Of a stretch of 6,721 nt of DNA, positions 1 through 5,176 are shown piece after piece. This DNA is from ZCTH02-B3 sp036563895 (GTDB lineage: Bacteria; Bacillota; Bacilli; Paenibacillales; Paenibacillaceae). Position numbers and translations under genes: made by a program. How positions within the stretch are numbered: position 1 is the stretch's first letter; every line of letters starts with the position of its first letter. The notes below the pieces were generated by a model. It was not told where the DNA came from. It ran no database searches and was given only the letters and a program-made list of their open reading frames with translations. The stretch covers positions 1-6,721 of the forward strand of contig DATCLN010000070.1 of assembly GCA_036563895.1 (NCBI GenBank), written 5' to 3'.

Positions 1-158
1 ATGAACCATCGGTAAGCCACATTGGTTTCGATTTCCTTGATGGTTTGGCGCATGGAACGGATGCCGAACAGATACTGGATGAGGACGATTTTGATGAGGA
101 CAACCGGATCGATGCTGGGACGGCCGTTATCTTCGCAGTAATTCGTTTGCGGCGGCAT
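1..158 (-). pseudogene. IS1182-family transposase, 5'-truncated fragment
   Basis: Minus-strand reading from the ATG at 156-158 gives 52 codons that run off the left edge. They include DNGRPSIDPVVLIKIVL, then QYLFGIRSMRQTIKEIE and NVAYRWF. I recognise this as the conserved N-terminal region of IS1182-type (DUF772-like) DDE transposases, which cut and join DNA to move an insertion sequence. In intact family members about 45-50 further residues precede the DNGRPSIDP block. Here an in-frame TAA (174-176) lies only a few codons upstream and the aldo/keto reductase ends at 200, so the normal N-terminus is absent. The fragment has no visible ribosome binding site. It is probably a decayed remnant, although the rest of the gene beyond the left edge cannot be seen. 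The family call is confident; the pseudogene call is inferred from the missing N-terminus. Confidence 0.8.
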
Positions 159-162
159 TGCG

Positions 163-198
163 GGCGCCGTAAGTTATTGCAGTAACGTTACGGGCGCC
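163..198 (-). other. Stem-loop abutting the reductase stop codon
   Basis: Two GGCGCC blocks (163-168 and 193-198) enclose GTAA/TTAC-type and GTTA/TAAC-type arms. On the minus strand they fold as GGCGCC, a C bulge, GTAA, a C bulge, GTTA, loop CTGCAA, then TAAC, TTAC, GGCGCC. That is about 14 pairs with two single-base bulges. The hairpin begins just 1 nt after the TGA of the aldo/keto reductase (200-202). Its position suits a terminator or a 3'-end stabilising structure, but no T-run follows, so it is not a typical intrinsic terminator. The same stretch also contains the 10-bp direct repeat CGGGCGCCGT at 161-170 and 191-200, exactly 30 bp apart. Confidence 0.6.
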
Positions 199-199
199 G

Positions 200-1123
200 T
201 CAGTCTTTCCAGGCCTGCGGATGCGCTTCGCTCACCATGTCCAGCTCGGCGGCCTTGGCATTCTCGATCACCTGCTCCGGACTTTTGCAGCCGGGAATGA
301 CGCAGGTGACGGCCGGGTGGGAGAGGCACCAGGCCAAGGCCCATCGCGCCATGGGGACGCCTTCCGGCACTTCCTCGCGGCGAATTTTCTCCACGAGTTC
401 CAGCAGCTCGTCGCGCTCCTTCGGATCTTCGCGGTGCCGGACGTCGTCCGCGCCGAAGGTGGCGCCGGGCTTGTATTTGCCGCTGAGATACCCGCTCGCC
501 AGCGGCACCCTCGCCAGGACGCCAAGATCCTGCCGGATGGCGGACGGCAATACTTCTTCTTCCGCTTTGCGGTCGAGCCGGTTGTAGACGACCTGGATCG
601 TCTTTGCTCCGACCTTCGTTGCGGAGTCCACCTGATAAATGTTTTGCTTTTTGCTGATGGACAGACCGAGGTGGCGAATCTTTCCCGCCTGCACCTGTTT
701 GTCCAGCATCGTCCACAAATCGTCCTGGTCAAACGCCTCGTTGCCGAGGGAATGGAACTGGTACAGGTCGATGTAATCCGTACGCAGGGCGCGCAGCGAA
801 CCCTCCAGCTGCTCCAGCACCTGGTCCGGACGGTATTCGTCGGTGCGCTTGAACTTGTCGTGGAACTTGTGGCCGAACTTCGTCGCCACGATCCACTTGT
901 CCCGTTCCTTTTCGATGGCCTTGCCGATGAACGATTCCGACAGATGGTCCCCGTAGCATTCCGCGGTGTCGATGAAGTTGATCCCCAGGTCACGGGCCTG
1001 GTGAAGGATCGCGTCCACTTCCGCCTGCGTGAACGTCTTGCCCCATTCTCCGCCGAATTGCCAGGTGCCGACGCCGACCACGGACACCTTCAGCTCCGTT
1101 TTGCCAAGGCGGCGGTATTTCAC
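200..1123 (-). CDS. Aldo/keto reductase
   Basis: A 307-residue cytosolic NAD(P)H-dependent oxidoreductase of the aldo/keto reductase superfamily, a (beta/alpha)8 barrel of usual length. The start chosen is GTG at 1121-1123, because AAGGGAGGG (1130-1138) sits 6 nt upstream and the protein then opens with the normal VKYRRLGKTELKVSVVGVG; the upstream ATG at 1219 would add 32 atypical residues. The catalytic tetrad is visible: Asp52 and Tyr57 in NFIDTAECYG, Lys82 in VATKFGHKF, and His124 in YIDLYQFHS. The C-terminal cofactor-binding signature VIPGCKSPEQVIENAKAAEL is also present. These residues predict an active enzyme reducing aldehydes or ketones. The substrate cannot be read from the sequence. 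It stands alone: a 402-nt gap separates it from the bactofilin upstream, and a stem-loop and a transposase remnant follow it. Confidence 0.93.
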   Translation of the reverse strand: MKYRRLGKTELKVSVVGVGTWQFGGEWGKTFTQAEVDAILHQARDLGINFIDTAECYGDHLSESFIGKAIEKERDKWIVATKFGHKFHDKFKRTDEYRPDQVLEQLEGSLRALRTDYIDLYQFHSLGNEAFDQDDLWTMLDKQVQAGKIRHLGLSISKKQNIYQVDSATKVGAKTIQVVYNRLDRKAEEEVLPSAIRQDLGVLARVPLASGYLSGKYKPGATFGADDVRHREDPKERDELLELVEKIRREEVPEGVPMARWALAWCLSHPAVTCVIPGCKSPEQVIENAKAAELDMVSEAHPQAWKD

Positions 1124-1129
1124 CGGTAA

Positions 1130-1138
1130 CCCTCCCTT
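1130..1138 (-). promoter_or_regulatory. Ribosome binding site that fixes the reductase GTG start
   Basis: On the minus strand AAGGGAGGG lies 6 nt before the GTG codon at 1121-1123. No comparable site precedes the longer ATG start at 1217-1219. This site is the main reason for choosing the shorter protein. Confidence 0.75.
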
Positions 1139-1146
1139 GCGAAAAT

Positions 1147-1196
1147 GCCGGCGAAAGGGGGAGAGGGAGCTCCTCGGCGCCGCCGTTTTCGCCGGC
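1147..1196 (-). promoter_or_regulatory. Leader stem-loop upstream of the reductase
   Basis: GCCGGCGAAA (1147-1156) and TTTCGCCGGC (1187-1196) are perfect 10-bp inverted arms around a 30-nt interior that itself contains the near-palindrome GAGGGAGCTCCTC. On the minus-strand transcript the structure ends 8 nt before the AAGGGAGGG ribosome binding site. The interior has a pyrimidine run (CCCTCTCCCCCTT) that could partly pair with that site. This could be an attenuator or a translation-control hairpin, or only a GC-rich structure; the sequence alone does not decide. Confidence 0.4.
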
Positions 1197-1214
1197 TTGT
1201 TCCAGCTATTTCTA

Positions 1215-1243
1215 AGCATAATTCGTACGAAGGCGCTTGAAAA
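1215..1243 (-). promoter_or_regulatory. Candidate sigma-A promoter for the reductase
   Basis: On the minus strand TTTTCA (1238-1243; 4 of 6 matches to TTGACA) is followed after 17 nt by TATGCT (1215-1220; 4 of 6 matches to TATAAT). Transcription would begin near 1208 and give a leader of about 85 nt that contains the stem-loop at 1147-1196. This is the most AT-rich spot in the gap, but both boxes are imperfect. Confidence 0.3.
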
Positions 1244-1291
1244 GGGTTCGCCCGAAGCCGGGGGAGGAGTTCCGGTGCGCCTGCGGAAATC

Positions 1292-1487
1292 CTGACGGAC
1301 ATTCAGTCCGTTAGAGCGGGCGGGATCGCGTTTTGCAAAAATCTGACGGACATTCAGTCCGTTAGAGGACGATCCGAGTCCCTGGAAACGTATTCACCAG
1401 GGGTCGGACGCGTTCTAACGGACTATATGTCCGTTGCAATATTGCCGGGGCCGTTTTTCGCGTTCCAACGGACTGAATGTCCGTTAA
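1292..1487. repeat. Mirrored cluster of four 24-nt palindromic repeats
   Basis: Four copies of a unit with core ACGGAC-N5-GTCCGT lie at 1292-1315 (A), 1343-1366 (B), 1414-1437 (C) and 1464-1487 (D). A and B are identical over 24 nt. C and D are related copies in the opposite orientation; D has the same GACTGAATGTC centre as the reverse complement of A and B, while C has TATAT at its centre. Starts are 51 nt apart for A-B and 50 nt for C-D. The A-D midpoint (1389.5) and the B-C midpoint (1390) coincide, so the whole is one roughly 196-bp inverted repeat of nested palindromes. Partial similarity between the arms extends past the cores, as in TTAGAGGACG against TTAGAACGCG next to B and C. It may be a palindromic intergenic repeat element, a terminator cluster or an operator array. 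Confidence 0.85.
1373..1408. repeat. Central hairpin of the mirrored repeat cluster
   Basis: TCCG-A-GTCCCTGG (1373-1385) pairs with CCAGGGGTCGGA (1397-1408) around an 11-nt loop at 1386-1396. This makes a 12-pair stem with one bulged A and two G-T pairs. Its centre (about 1391) coincides with the symmetry axis of the four surrounding palindromes. No T-run follows on either strand, so it is not an obvious intrinsic terminator. Confidence 0.65.
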
Positions 1488-1525
1488 GATTCATGGAGGC
1501 GGCCATGGAAGGGGCGGCCGCGGGA

Positions 1526-2119
1526 TCAGCCCGCCTGCCGCCCTTTGGCATGGGCGCCTTCCAAAGCCGGATCCGTCCGCTCCGGTTTGGCCGCGCGGTC
1601 CGATGGGTCGAAGCGGTCCGGCTTGCCCGTCCGGTCCGTCTGATCGAACCGGTCCGGTTTGCCCGCCCGGTCCGCATGATCATACCGTTCCGTTTTGCCC
1701 ATTCGGTCCGCCTGATCGTACCGCTCCGGCTTGCCCGTCCGCTGCAGATTGCCCGCGTCGTCTTTTTCCGCCCGGCTCATCCGGCTGGTGCCGTTGAACC
1801 TCGCGCCTTCCTCGATGACCAGGGATGCTGCGGCGATGTTGCCTTCAATCTCGCCCTGGGAAAGTATCATCAGATGGCCCCGCGCGGTCACCTCGCCGAA
1901 AAGTTTGCCGGCTACCGTCAAGTTGCGCGCGGTGACCTGGGATCTGACGATGCCATGTTTCCCGATGACGAGGTCTCCTTGGCATTCGATCGTTCCCTTG
2001 AACTGGCCTTCAATGCGGAGGCCGGCCTTTGTTTTCAGGATGCCTTCGAATTCCGTTCCGGCGCCGATGAGGGTGTCGGTCGCCTGCGTTTGGGACGGTT
2101 TCTTGCGCCGCAAGCCCAT
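1526..2119 (-). CDS. Bactofilin with C-terminal 12-residue repeats (bactofilin 1)
   Basis: A 197-residue bactofilin, a cytoskeletal protein that polymerises as a beta-helix without nucleotide, usually on the inner face of the membrane. Residues about 14-114 form the domain, opening with TDTLIGAGTEFEGILKT and continuing with repeated short G-x-(I/V)-x-G strands. A basic N-terminus (MGLRRKKP) could aid membrane contact. Residues 129-188 are five tandem 12-residue units of the form GKPERYDQADRM, highly charged and probably disordered, which makes the protein longer than its partner copy in this window. The ATG at 2117-2119 follows the upstream peptidase by 7 nt, and AAGGAGGA (2131-2138) lies inside the end of that gene, so the two are co-transcribed. 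It probably scaffolds the M23 peptidase at the envelope. The bactofilin call is firm; the role of the tail is unknown. Confidence 0.92.
   Translation of the reverse strand: MGLRRKKPSQTQATDTLIGAGTEFEGILKTKAGLRIEGQFKGTIECQGDLVIGKHGIVRSQVTARNLTVAGKLFGEVTARGHLMILSQGEIEGNIAAASLVIEEGARFNGTSRMSRAEKDDAGNLQRTGKPERYDQADRMGKTERYDHADRAGKPDRFDQTDRTGKPDRFDPSDRAAKPERTDPALEGAHAKGRQAG
1556..1735 (-). repeat. In-frame 36-bp tandem repeats coding the bactofilin tail
   Basis: Five 36-bp units encode residues 129-140, 141-152, 153-164, 165-176 and 177-188. The first four share the pattern G-K-(P/T)-(E/D)-R-(Y/F)-D-x-x-D-R-x; the fifth is degenerate (AKPERTDPALEG). The aromatic position changes from Tyr in units 1-2 to Phe in units 3-4. 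The units keep the reading frame and the alternating charge, which suggests selection on the protein. Such repeats often vary in number between strains by slippage; that is not testable here. Confidence 0.85.
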
Positions 2120-2126
2120 GACCGAT

Positions 2127-3095
2127 TCAGTCCTCCTTCACCAGGCGCAAATAGCGCAGCGGGCTGACCGGCTGGTCGCCCACCGTGATCTGGAAATGCA
2201 GATGGGAACCGGTGCTGCGTCCCGTGTTACCCAGCCTGCCGATCCGGTCGCCGCGCATGACCTGGTCGCCTTTGCTGACTTCGATTTTTTGCAGATGGTA
2301 ATACGAGGATTCGATGCCGTTCCGATGGGCGATGACGACGTAATTGCCGCGCTCGCTGTGGAAGCCGGTTTCCTTCACGACGCCGCTTCCCGCCGCAAAG
2401 ACGGGATCGCCGGTCTTGCCGTCGATGTCGACGCCGGCGTGATACGCGGTGCGCCCGGTGAACGGGTCTTTGCGGTAGCCGAAGCCGGAGGTGAGCTTCC
2501 GGGATACGGTGGGCCAGGCGGTGGGCTCGGAAGTGGCCGCGATTTGCCGCTGCCGCTCCCGTTCGCGGATGGCGTCCATGGTTAGCGCCAGGCCGTCCAG
2601 CAGGCGGATCAGCTCCGCAAAATCGTTTTCCGCGGCGCTCTCCGCCAGCGCGTCCGATGCGGCGCCTCCGAATGCGGCGGTGATCACGCGGTTTTCCACG
2701 CCCGACGCTTCGGGGGCAACGACCCCTTCTCCGTATTCCTGGATGAACGCGCGCAATTTGCTTTCCAGCTCGTGAATCTGCTCCAAGCGGCGCCGCATGT
2801 CCGCGGCTTCACGATCAAGCTCCGCCAGGCGGCGGCTCAGGAAGACGATTTGCCGGTTTTTTTCCGCGACGGTCTCCTCCAGTTCCGCCGACTGGCGATC
2901 CAATTTGGCTTCCAGCTCCTGGACGCGCTGTTCGGCCGCCACGCCCAGGCCCGCCAGACATCCGGCGACCGTCAGCACCGCGGCGGCGGGCAGGGCGGCC
3001 GCCAGGGTCCGGGAAACCTCGAATTGTCTGACCGCCCGGTCGGGTTCCCGCACCAGGAACACCGACCATTTCGGATTCCGCTTCCGTTTCGCCAT
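2127..3095 (-). CDS. Membrane-anchored M23 (LytM-type) peptidase 1
   Basis: A 322-residue zinc metallopeptidase predicted to cut peptidoglycan cross-links. The start is ATG 3093-3095, with AAAGGAGAG (3099-3107) just upstream; the ATG at 3170 has no such site. Order of parts: basic cytoplasmic segment (1-29), one membrane helix (about 30-54, rich in Ala, Val and Leu), coiled coil (about 55-117), linker, then the M23 domain (about 216-310). The full active site is visible: His219 and Asp223 in YHAGVDI, His267 in YYHLQK, and His298 and His300 in SHLHF. This predicts an active enzyme, not a degenerate LytM activator such as EnvC. It has an anchored topology with the catalytic domain outside the cell. 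A bactofilin follows 7 nt later. Its closest relative in the window is the peptidase at 5719-6721. The gap of 125 nt after the primase gene contains a perfect 16-bp palindrome. Confidence 0.93.
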   Translation of the reverse strand: MAKRKRNPKWSVFLVREPDRAVRQFEVSRTLAAALPAAAVLTVAGCLAGLGVAAEQRVQELEAKLDRQSAELEETVAEKNRQIVFLSRRLAELDREAADMRRRLEQIHELESKLRAFIQEYGEGVVAPEASGVENRVITAAFGGAASDALAESAAENDFAELIRLLDGLALTMDAIRERERQRQIAATSEPTAWPTVSRKLTSGFGYRKDPFTGRTAYHAGVDIDGKTGDPVFAAGSGVVKETGFHSERGNYVVIAHRNGIESSYYHLQKIEVSKGDQVMRGDRIGRLGNTGRSTGSHLHFQITVGDQPVSPLRYLRLVKED

Positions 3096-3128
3096 CGACT
3101 CTCCTTTCCGGCCGAACCTCCGTTTGGG

Positions 3129-3144
3129 ATTGAACGCGTTCAAT
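3129..3144. promoter_or_regulatory. Perfect 16-bp palindrome upstream of peptidase 1
   Basis: ATTGAACGCGTTCAAT is a perfect palindrome 33 nt upstream of the peptidase ATG (3093-3095), in a short AT-richer patch of the 125-nt gap. Its size and place suit an operator for a dimeric regulator, but I do not recognise the regulator. The surrounding minus-strand sequence contains only weak promoter-like boxes, such as TAAATA just upstream, so the promoter itself is unresolved. Confidence 0.4.
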
Positions 3145-3220
3145 TGGTATTTATTCGGGCGGGTTCCCATTCATGCCTGGCTGCGGCAGGCGGCGGGCGT
3201 GAAAACCGTGCGGCGCGGCT

Positions 3221-4111
3221 TCAGATGCGGGTAGGAAGCGAGGCGAGAACGGCGGTCAGGTCCTGCGGCGGGACGGAGGCGAGCAGATCCCCTTTCTTCC
3301 TGACCCGTTCGGCCATGTTGCGCAGGTGAAAATCCGCGGGCTTCACGCCGCGCCGGACCTCTTCCCACGTCAGCGGAGCGGAGACGGGAGCGCCCGGGCG
3401 CGCGCGGGGCGTGTAGGGAGCGGCGAGGGTTTTGCCCGGGTAAAACTGCAGATAATCCAGGTAAATTTTGTCCCCCCTGTCCCGTTTGCGGCGTGCGACG
3501 GTGAACAGCCCGGGGTGGCGGGCAACCAGGTATTCGGACAGGAATTTGCCGAACCGGCGCAATTCATCGAAGGCAGGTCCCCGCGCCACCGGCAGGACGA
3601 TCTGCACGCCGGTGGCCCCGGAGGTTTTCGGCACCGCCCGCAAGCCGAGGCTGTCCAGCGTTTCGCCGATCAGGGCGACGGCCTCCATGAGGCGCGGTTC
3701 GTCTTCGCGGGACGGGTCCACGTCCAGGATGTAGCGGTCCGGCAGCGGATCGCCAATTTTCTCGCAGGAGACGTGGAATTCGAGGCAGCCAAGGTTGGCG
3801 AGCCACACCAGCGCGGGAAGGGAATCGAGCACCACGTACCGGATGTCGCCGTCCATGGCGGTGGTGACGAATGGCGGGGCGGGCTCGGGGCAGTTTTTCT
3901 GGTAAAAGGAAACGCCGCCGCCCGCGCCTTCCGGATACCGGATCGTGGTGAGAAACCGCTCCCTGCAATGCGGAAGCAGCCACGGGGACAGCTCCGCCAG
4001 ACGGCGAATGTAGTCGGCTTTGGTGATGCCCGCCTCCGGCCAGAGCAGCTTGTCCGGATGGGAGACGGGGATGTCGTGGCCGTCTGCGCGAAAAACGATT
4101 CGGTCCCGCAT
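3221..4111 (-). CDS. ligD: LigD-type primase-polymerase (POL domain protein)
   Basis: A 296-residue stand-alone protein equivalent to the POL domain of LigD, an archaeo-eukaryotic primase-type polymerase that fills and extends DNA ends during Ku-dependent non-homologous end joining. Features seen: HPDKLLWPEAGITKADYI near the N-terminus, the metal-binding pair Asp130 and Asp132 in YILDVDPSRED, the TSGATGVQIVLP nucleotide-binding motif (about 163-174), the third carboxylate Asp219 in IYLDYLQFYPGKT, and the family sequence GAPVSAPLTWEEV after it. All key residues are present, so it should be active. The ATG at 4109-4111 lies 2 nt after the ligase stop, with GGAGGA (4121-4126) inside the ligase end, so the pair is translated from one message. 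The longer open frame upstream overlaps the ligase in another frame and is rejected. Confidence 0.92.
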   Translation of the reverse strand: MRDRIVFRADGHDIPVSHPDKLLWPEAGITKADYIRRLAELSPWLLPHCRERFLTTIRYPEGAGGGVSFYQKNCPEPAPPFVTTAMDGDIRYVVLDSLPALVWLANLGCLEFHVSCEKIGDPLPDRYILDVDPSREDEPRLMEAVALIGETLDSLGLRAVPKTSGATGVQIVLPVARGPAFDELRRFGKFLSEYLVARHPGLFTVARRKRDRGDKIYLDYLQFYPGKTLAAPYTPRARPGAPVSAPLTWEEVRRGVKPADFHLRNMAERVRKKGDLLASVPPQDLTAVLASLPTRI

Positions 4112-4113
4112 GT

Positions 4114-5121
4114 CTATTCGTCCTCCGTCGATATGCTTGATGCGAAGCGGGCCGGTCCCGCGGCCTGCGCCGTGGTGCAGGCGCCGGGCGGCGCGTCCGC
4201 GACCGCCAGAATGACCGGATGCCGCATGGTGCCGCGCGGCGTCCATTCCTGGAAGCGGACCCGCACCGCCAGCCCGGGCCGAAGCCACGTCACGCCCCGT
4301 ACGGTCCCGCGTTCGCGCCGCAGCGGATCCGCCGCGAAGGGGCTGGCCGGCACGGCCAGCGCCGCGGCTTCCCGCAGCAGCCGGCGCCATTCGGCGGCGG
4401 CGATCCGGCCCGGGCCGGCGCGGCCGATGTACACGAGCCGGCCTTCCGGATCGAACAGCCCGAGCAGCAGCGAACCCGCGCCGCCTTCACCGGGGGCGAT
4501 GCCGCCGGCGACGGCGAGCAGCTCGCGGGACACCTTGAGTTTCCGCCATCGCCCGTCCTTGCCGCCGATGGCGTAGGTGCTGTCCAGCCTTTTGCAGACG
4601 ATGCCTTCCATGCCGTGCGCTTCCATTACGGCAAGAAGCGCCCGGGCGTCCGGTTCGTTCTCCACGAACCGCACGGACGGGTGCGGTTTCAGCATGGACG
4701 CGAGCATCTCCTGGCGTTCCGCCAGCGGCCGGTCCGTCACCCATCTGCCGTCGCAAAACAGCACGTCGAACGCCATGTAGACCGCGGGGATCCGCCGCGC
4801 CGCTTCCCGGATCCGTTCCGGCTGGCGGAGGCCGTCCCGCTTCATGATTTCGTGGAAGGACGGCTTGTTCCGGTCGAAGGCGATCATCTCGCCGTCGACG
4901 ATGAAAGAAGAGGCGGAGCACCAGGAGGACGGATCGCGCAGCTCGGGATACTGCAGGGTCCGCTCGCGGCGCCTGCGGTTGAACAGCCTCAGTCCTTGTC
5001 CGTCCAAACAGGCGAGCACGCGCACGCCGTCCCATTTGATCTGGGCCGTCCAGCCGGGGCCGCCGGGGATCCGCGCCGCCGGCACCGGTTCGAAGGGGAT
5101 GACGGGGTCGAGCTTCAGCAT
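4114..5121 (-). CDS. ligD: LigD-type ATP-dependent DNA ligase
   Basis: A 335-residue ligase that seals DNA breaks by way of an enzyme-AMP intermediate, equivalent to the LIG domain of LigD. Motifs in order: adenylated Lys29 in AQIKWDGVR, motif III-type DGEMIAFD (Glu78), AFDVLF with Phe118, motif IV EGIVCK (172-177), motif V RWRKLK (Lys194, Lys196), then an OB-fold region ending in VRFQEWTPRGTMRHP. The motif set is complete and the length is normal for a ligase of this class without a phosphoesterase or polymerase domain. ATG 5119-5121 is chosen because it gives the usual LKLDPVIPFEPV opening and has GGAGG upstream; a GTG at 5146-5148 is in frame but lies within another GGAGGTG copy and lacks its own site. 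The primase gene follows 2 nt after the stop. The ligase-first order matches the LIG-POL domain order of Bacillus subtilis LigD (YkoU). Confidence 0.92.
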   Translation of the reverse strand: MLKLDPVIPFEPVPAARIPGGPGWTAQIKWDGVRVLACLDGQGLRLFNRRRRERTLQYPELRDPSSWCSASSFIVDGEMIAFDRNKPSFHEIMKRDGLRQPERIREAARRIPAVYMAFDVLFCDGRWVTDRPLAERQEMLASMLKPHPSVRFVENEPDARALLAVMEAHGMEGIVCKRLDSTYAIGGKDGRWRKLKVSRELLAVAGGIAPGEGGAGSLLLGLFDPEGRLVYIGRAGPGRIAAAEWRRLLREAAALAVPASPFAADPLRRERGTVRGVTWLRPGLAVRVRFQEWTPRGTMRHPVILAVADAPPGACTTAQAAGPARFASSISTEDE

Positions 5122-5130
5122 GCCGCTTTT

Positions 5131-5154
5131 GGCACCTCCGGATGGCACCTCCGG
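5131..5154 (-). promoter_or_regulatory. Duplicated ribosome-binding-site element before the ligase
   Basis: The minus-strand element CCGGAGGTGCC occurs twice with a 13-nt period (plus-strand 5131-5143 and 5144-5154). The near copy places GGAGG 13 nt before the ATG at 5119-5121, a little far. The far copy overlaps the in-frame GTG at 5146-5148. A 13-bp tandem duplication would explain the unusual spacing and the two possible starts. Confidence 0.55.
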
Positions 5155-5176
5155 CCGGGATTCCGGGATTTTCTAA

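Larger units (their letters stand above)
1124..1525. other. 402-nt gene-free region between bactofilin 1 and the reductase
   Basis: I see no credible coding sequence here. From left to right it holds the reductase ribosome binding site, its leader stem-loop, a weak promoter, and then a cluster of four palindromic repeats (1292-1487) arranged symmetrically about a hairpin (1373-1408). The part nearest the bactofilin stop (1488-1525) has only GC-rich dyads such as GCGGG-N5-CCCGC at 1520-1534, which spans the stop codon. No classical terminator with a long T-run follows the bactofilin. Repeat B, read on the minus strand, is the nearest candidate because its stem is followed shortly by ATTTTTG. 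Confidence 0.7.

Noticed and set aside
221..1129. Plus-strand open frame of 302 codons opposite the reductase
   Set aside because: It is fully antisense to an intact aldo/keto reductase with its catalytic tetrad and ribosome binding site.
1120..1302. Minus-strand 60-codon open frame upstream of the reductase
   Set aside because: It starts inside palindromic repeat A, is basic and low in complexity, and overlaps the reductase start and leader structure; no ribosome binding site or homology is evident.
1292..1487. Four 24-nt repeats with intervals of about 26-27 nt, resembling a tiny CRISPR array
   Set aside because: Two copies are inverted relative to the other two, the intervals are uneven (27, 47 and 26 nt), the units are full palindromes, and no cas gene is near.
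1427..2167. Plus-strand open frame with repeated RPVRLIEPVRFA-like units
   Set aside because: The repeats are the reverse reading of the 36-bp repeats in bactofilin 1, and the rest is antisense to the bactofilin domain.
3096..3170. 25-residue N-terminal extension of peptidase 1 from the ATG at 3170
   Set aside because: There is no ribosome binding site there, the extension is translated through the 16-bp palindrome, and ATG 3095 has AAAGGAGAG at good spacing.
3175..3191. GCCTG-N7-CAGGC dyad after the primase as a terminator
   Set aside because: The stem has only 5 bp and no T-run follows on either strand.
4112..4390. 93-residue N-terminal extension of the primase
   Set aside because: This extension lies entirely inside the ligase gene in another frame and is Gly/Ala/Arg-rich; ATG 4111 has a proper ribosome binding site and the normal family start.
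3326..4576. Plus-strand open frame of 416 codons opposite the primase and ligase
   Set aside because: It is the complement of conserved LigD coding sequence and has no protein signature of its own.
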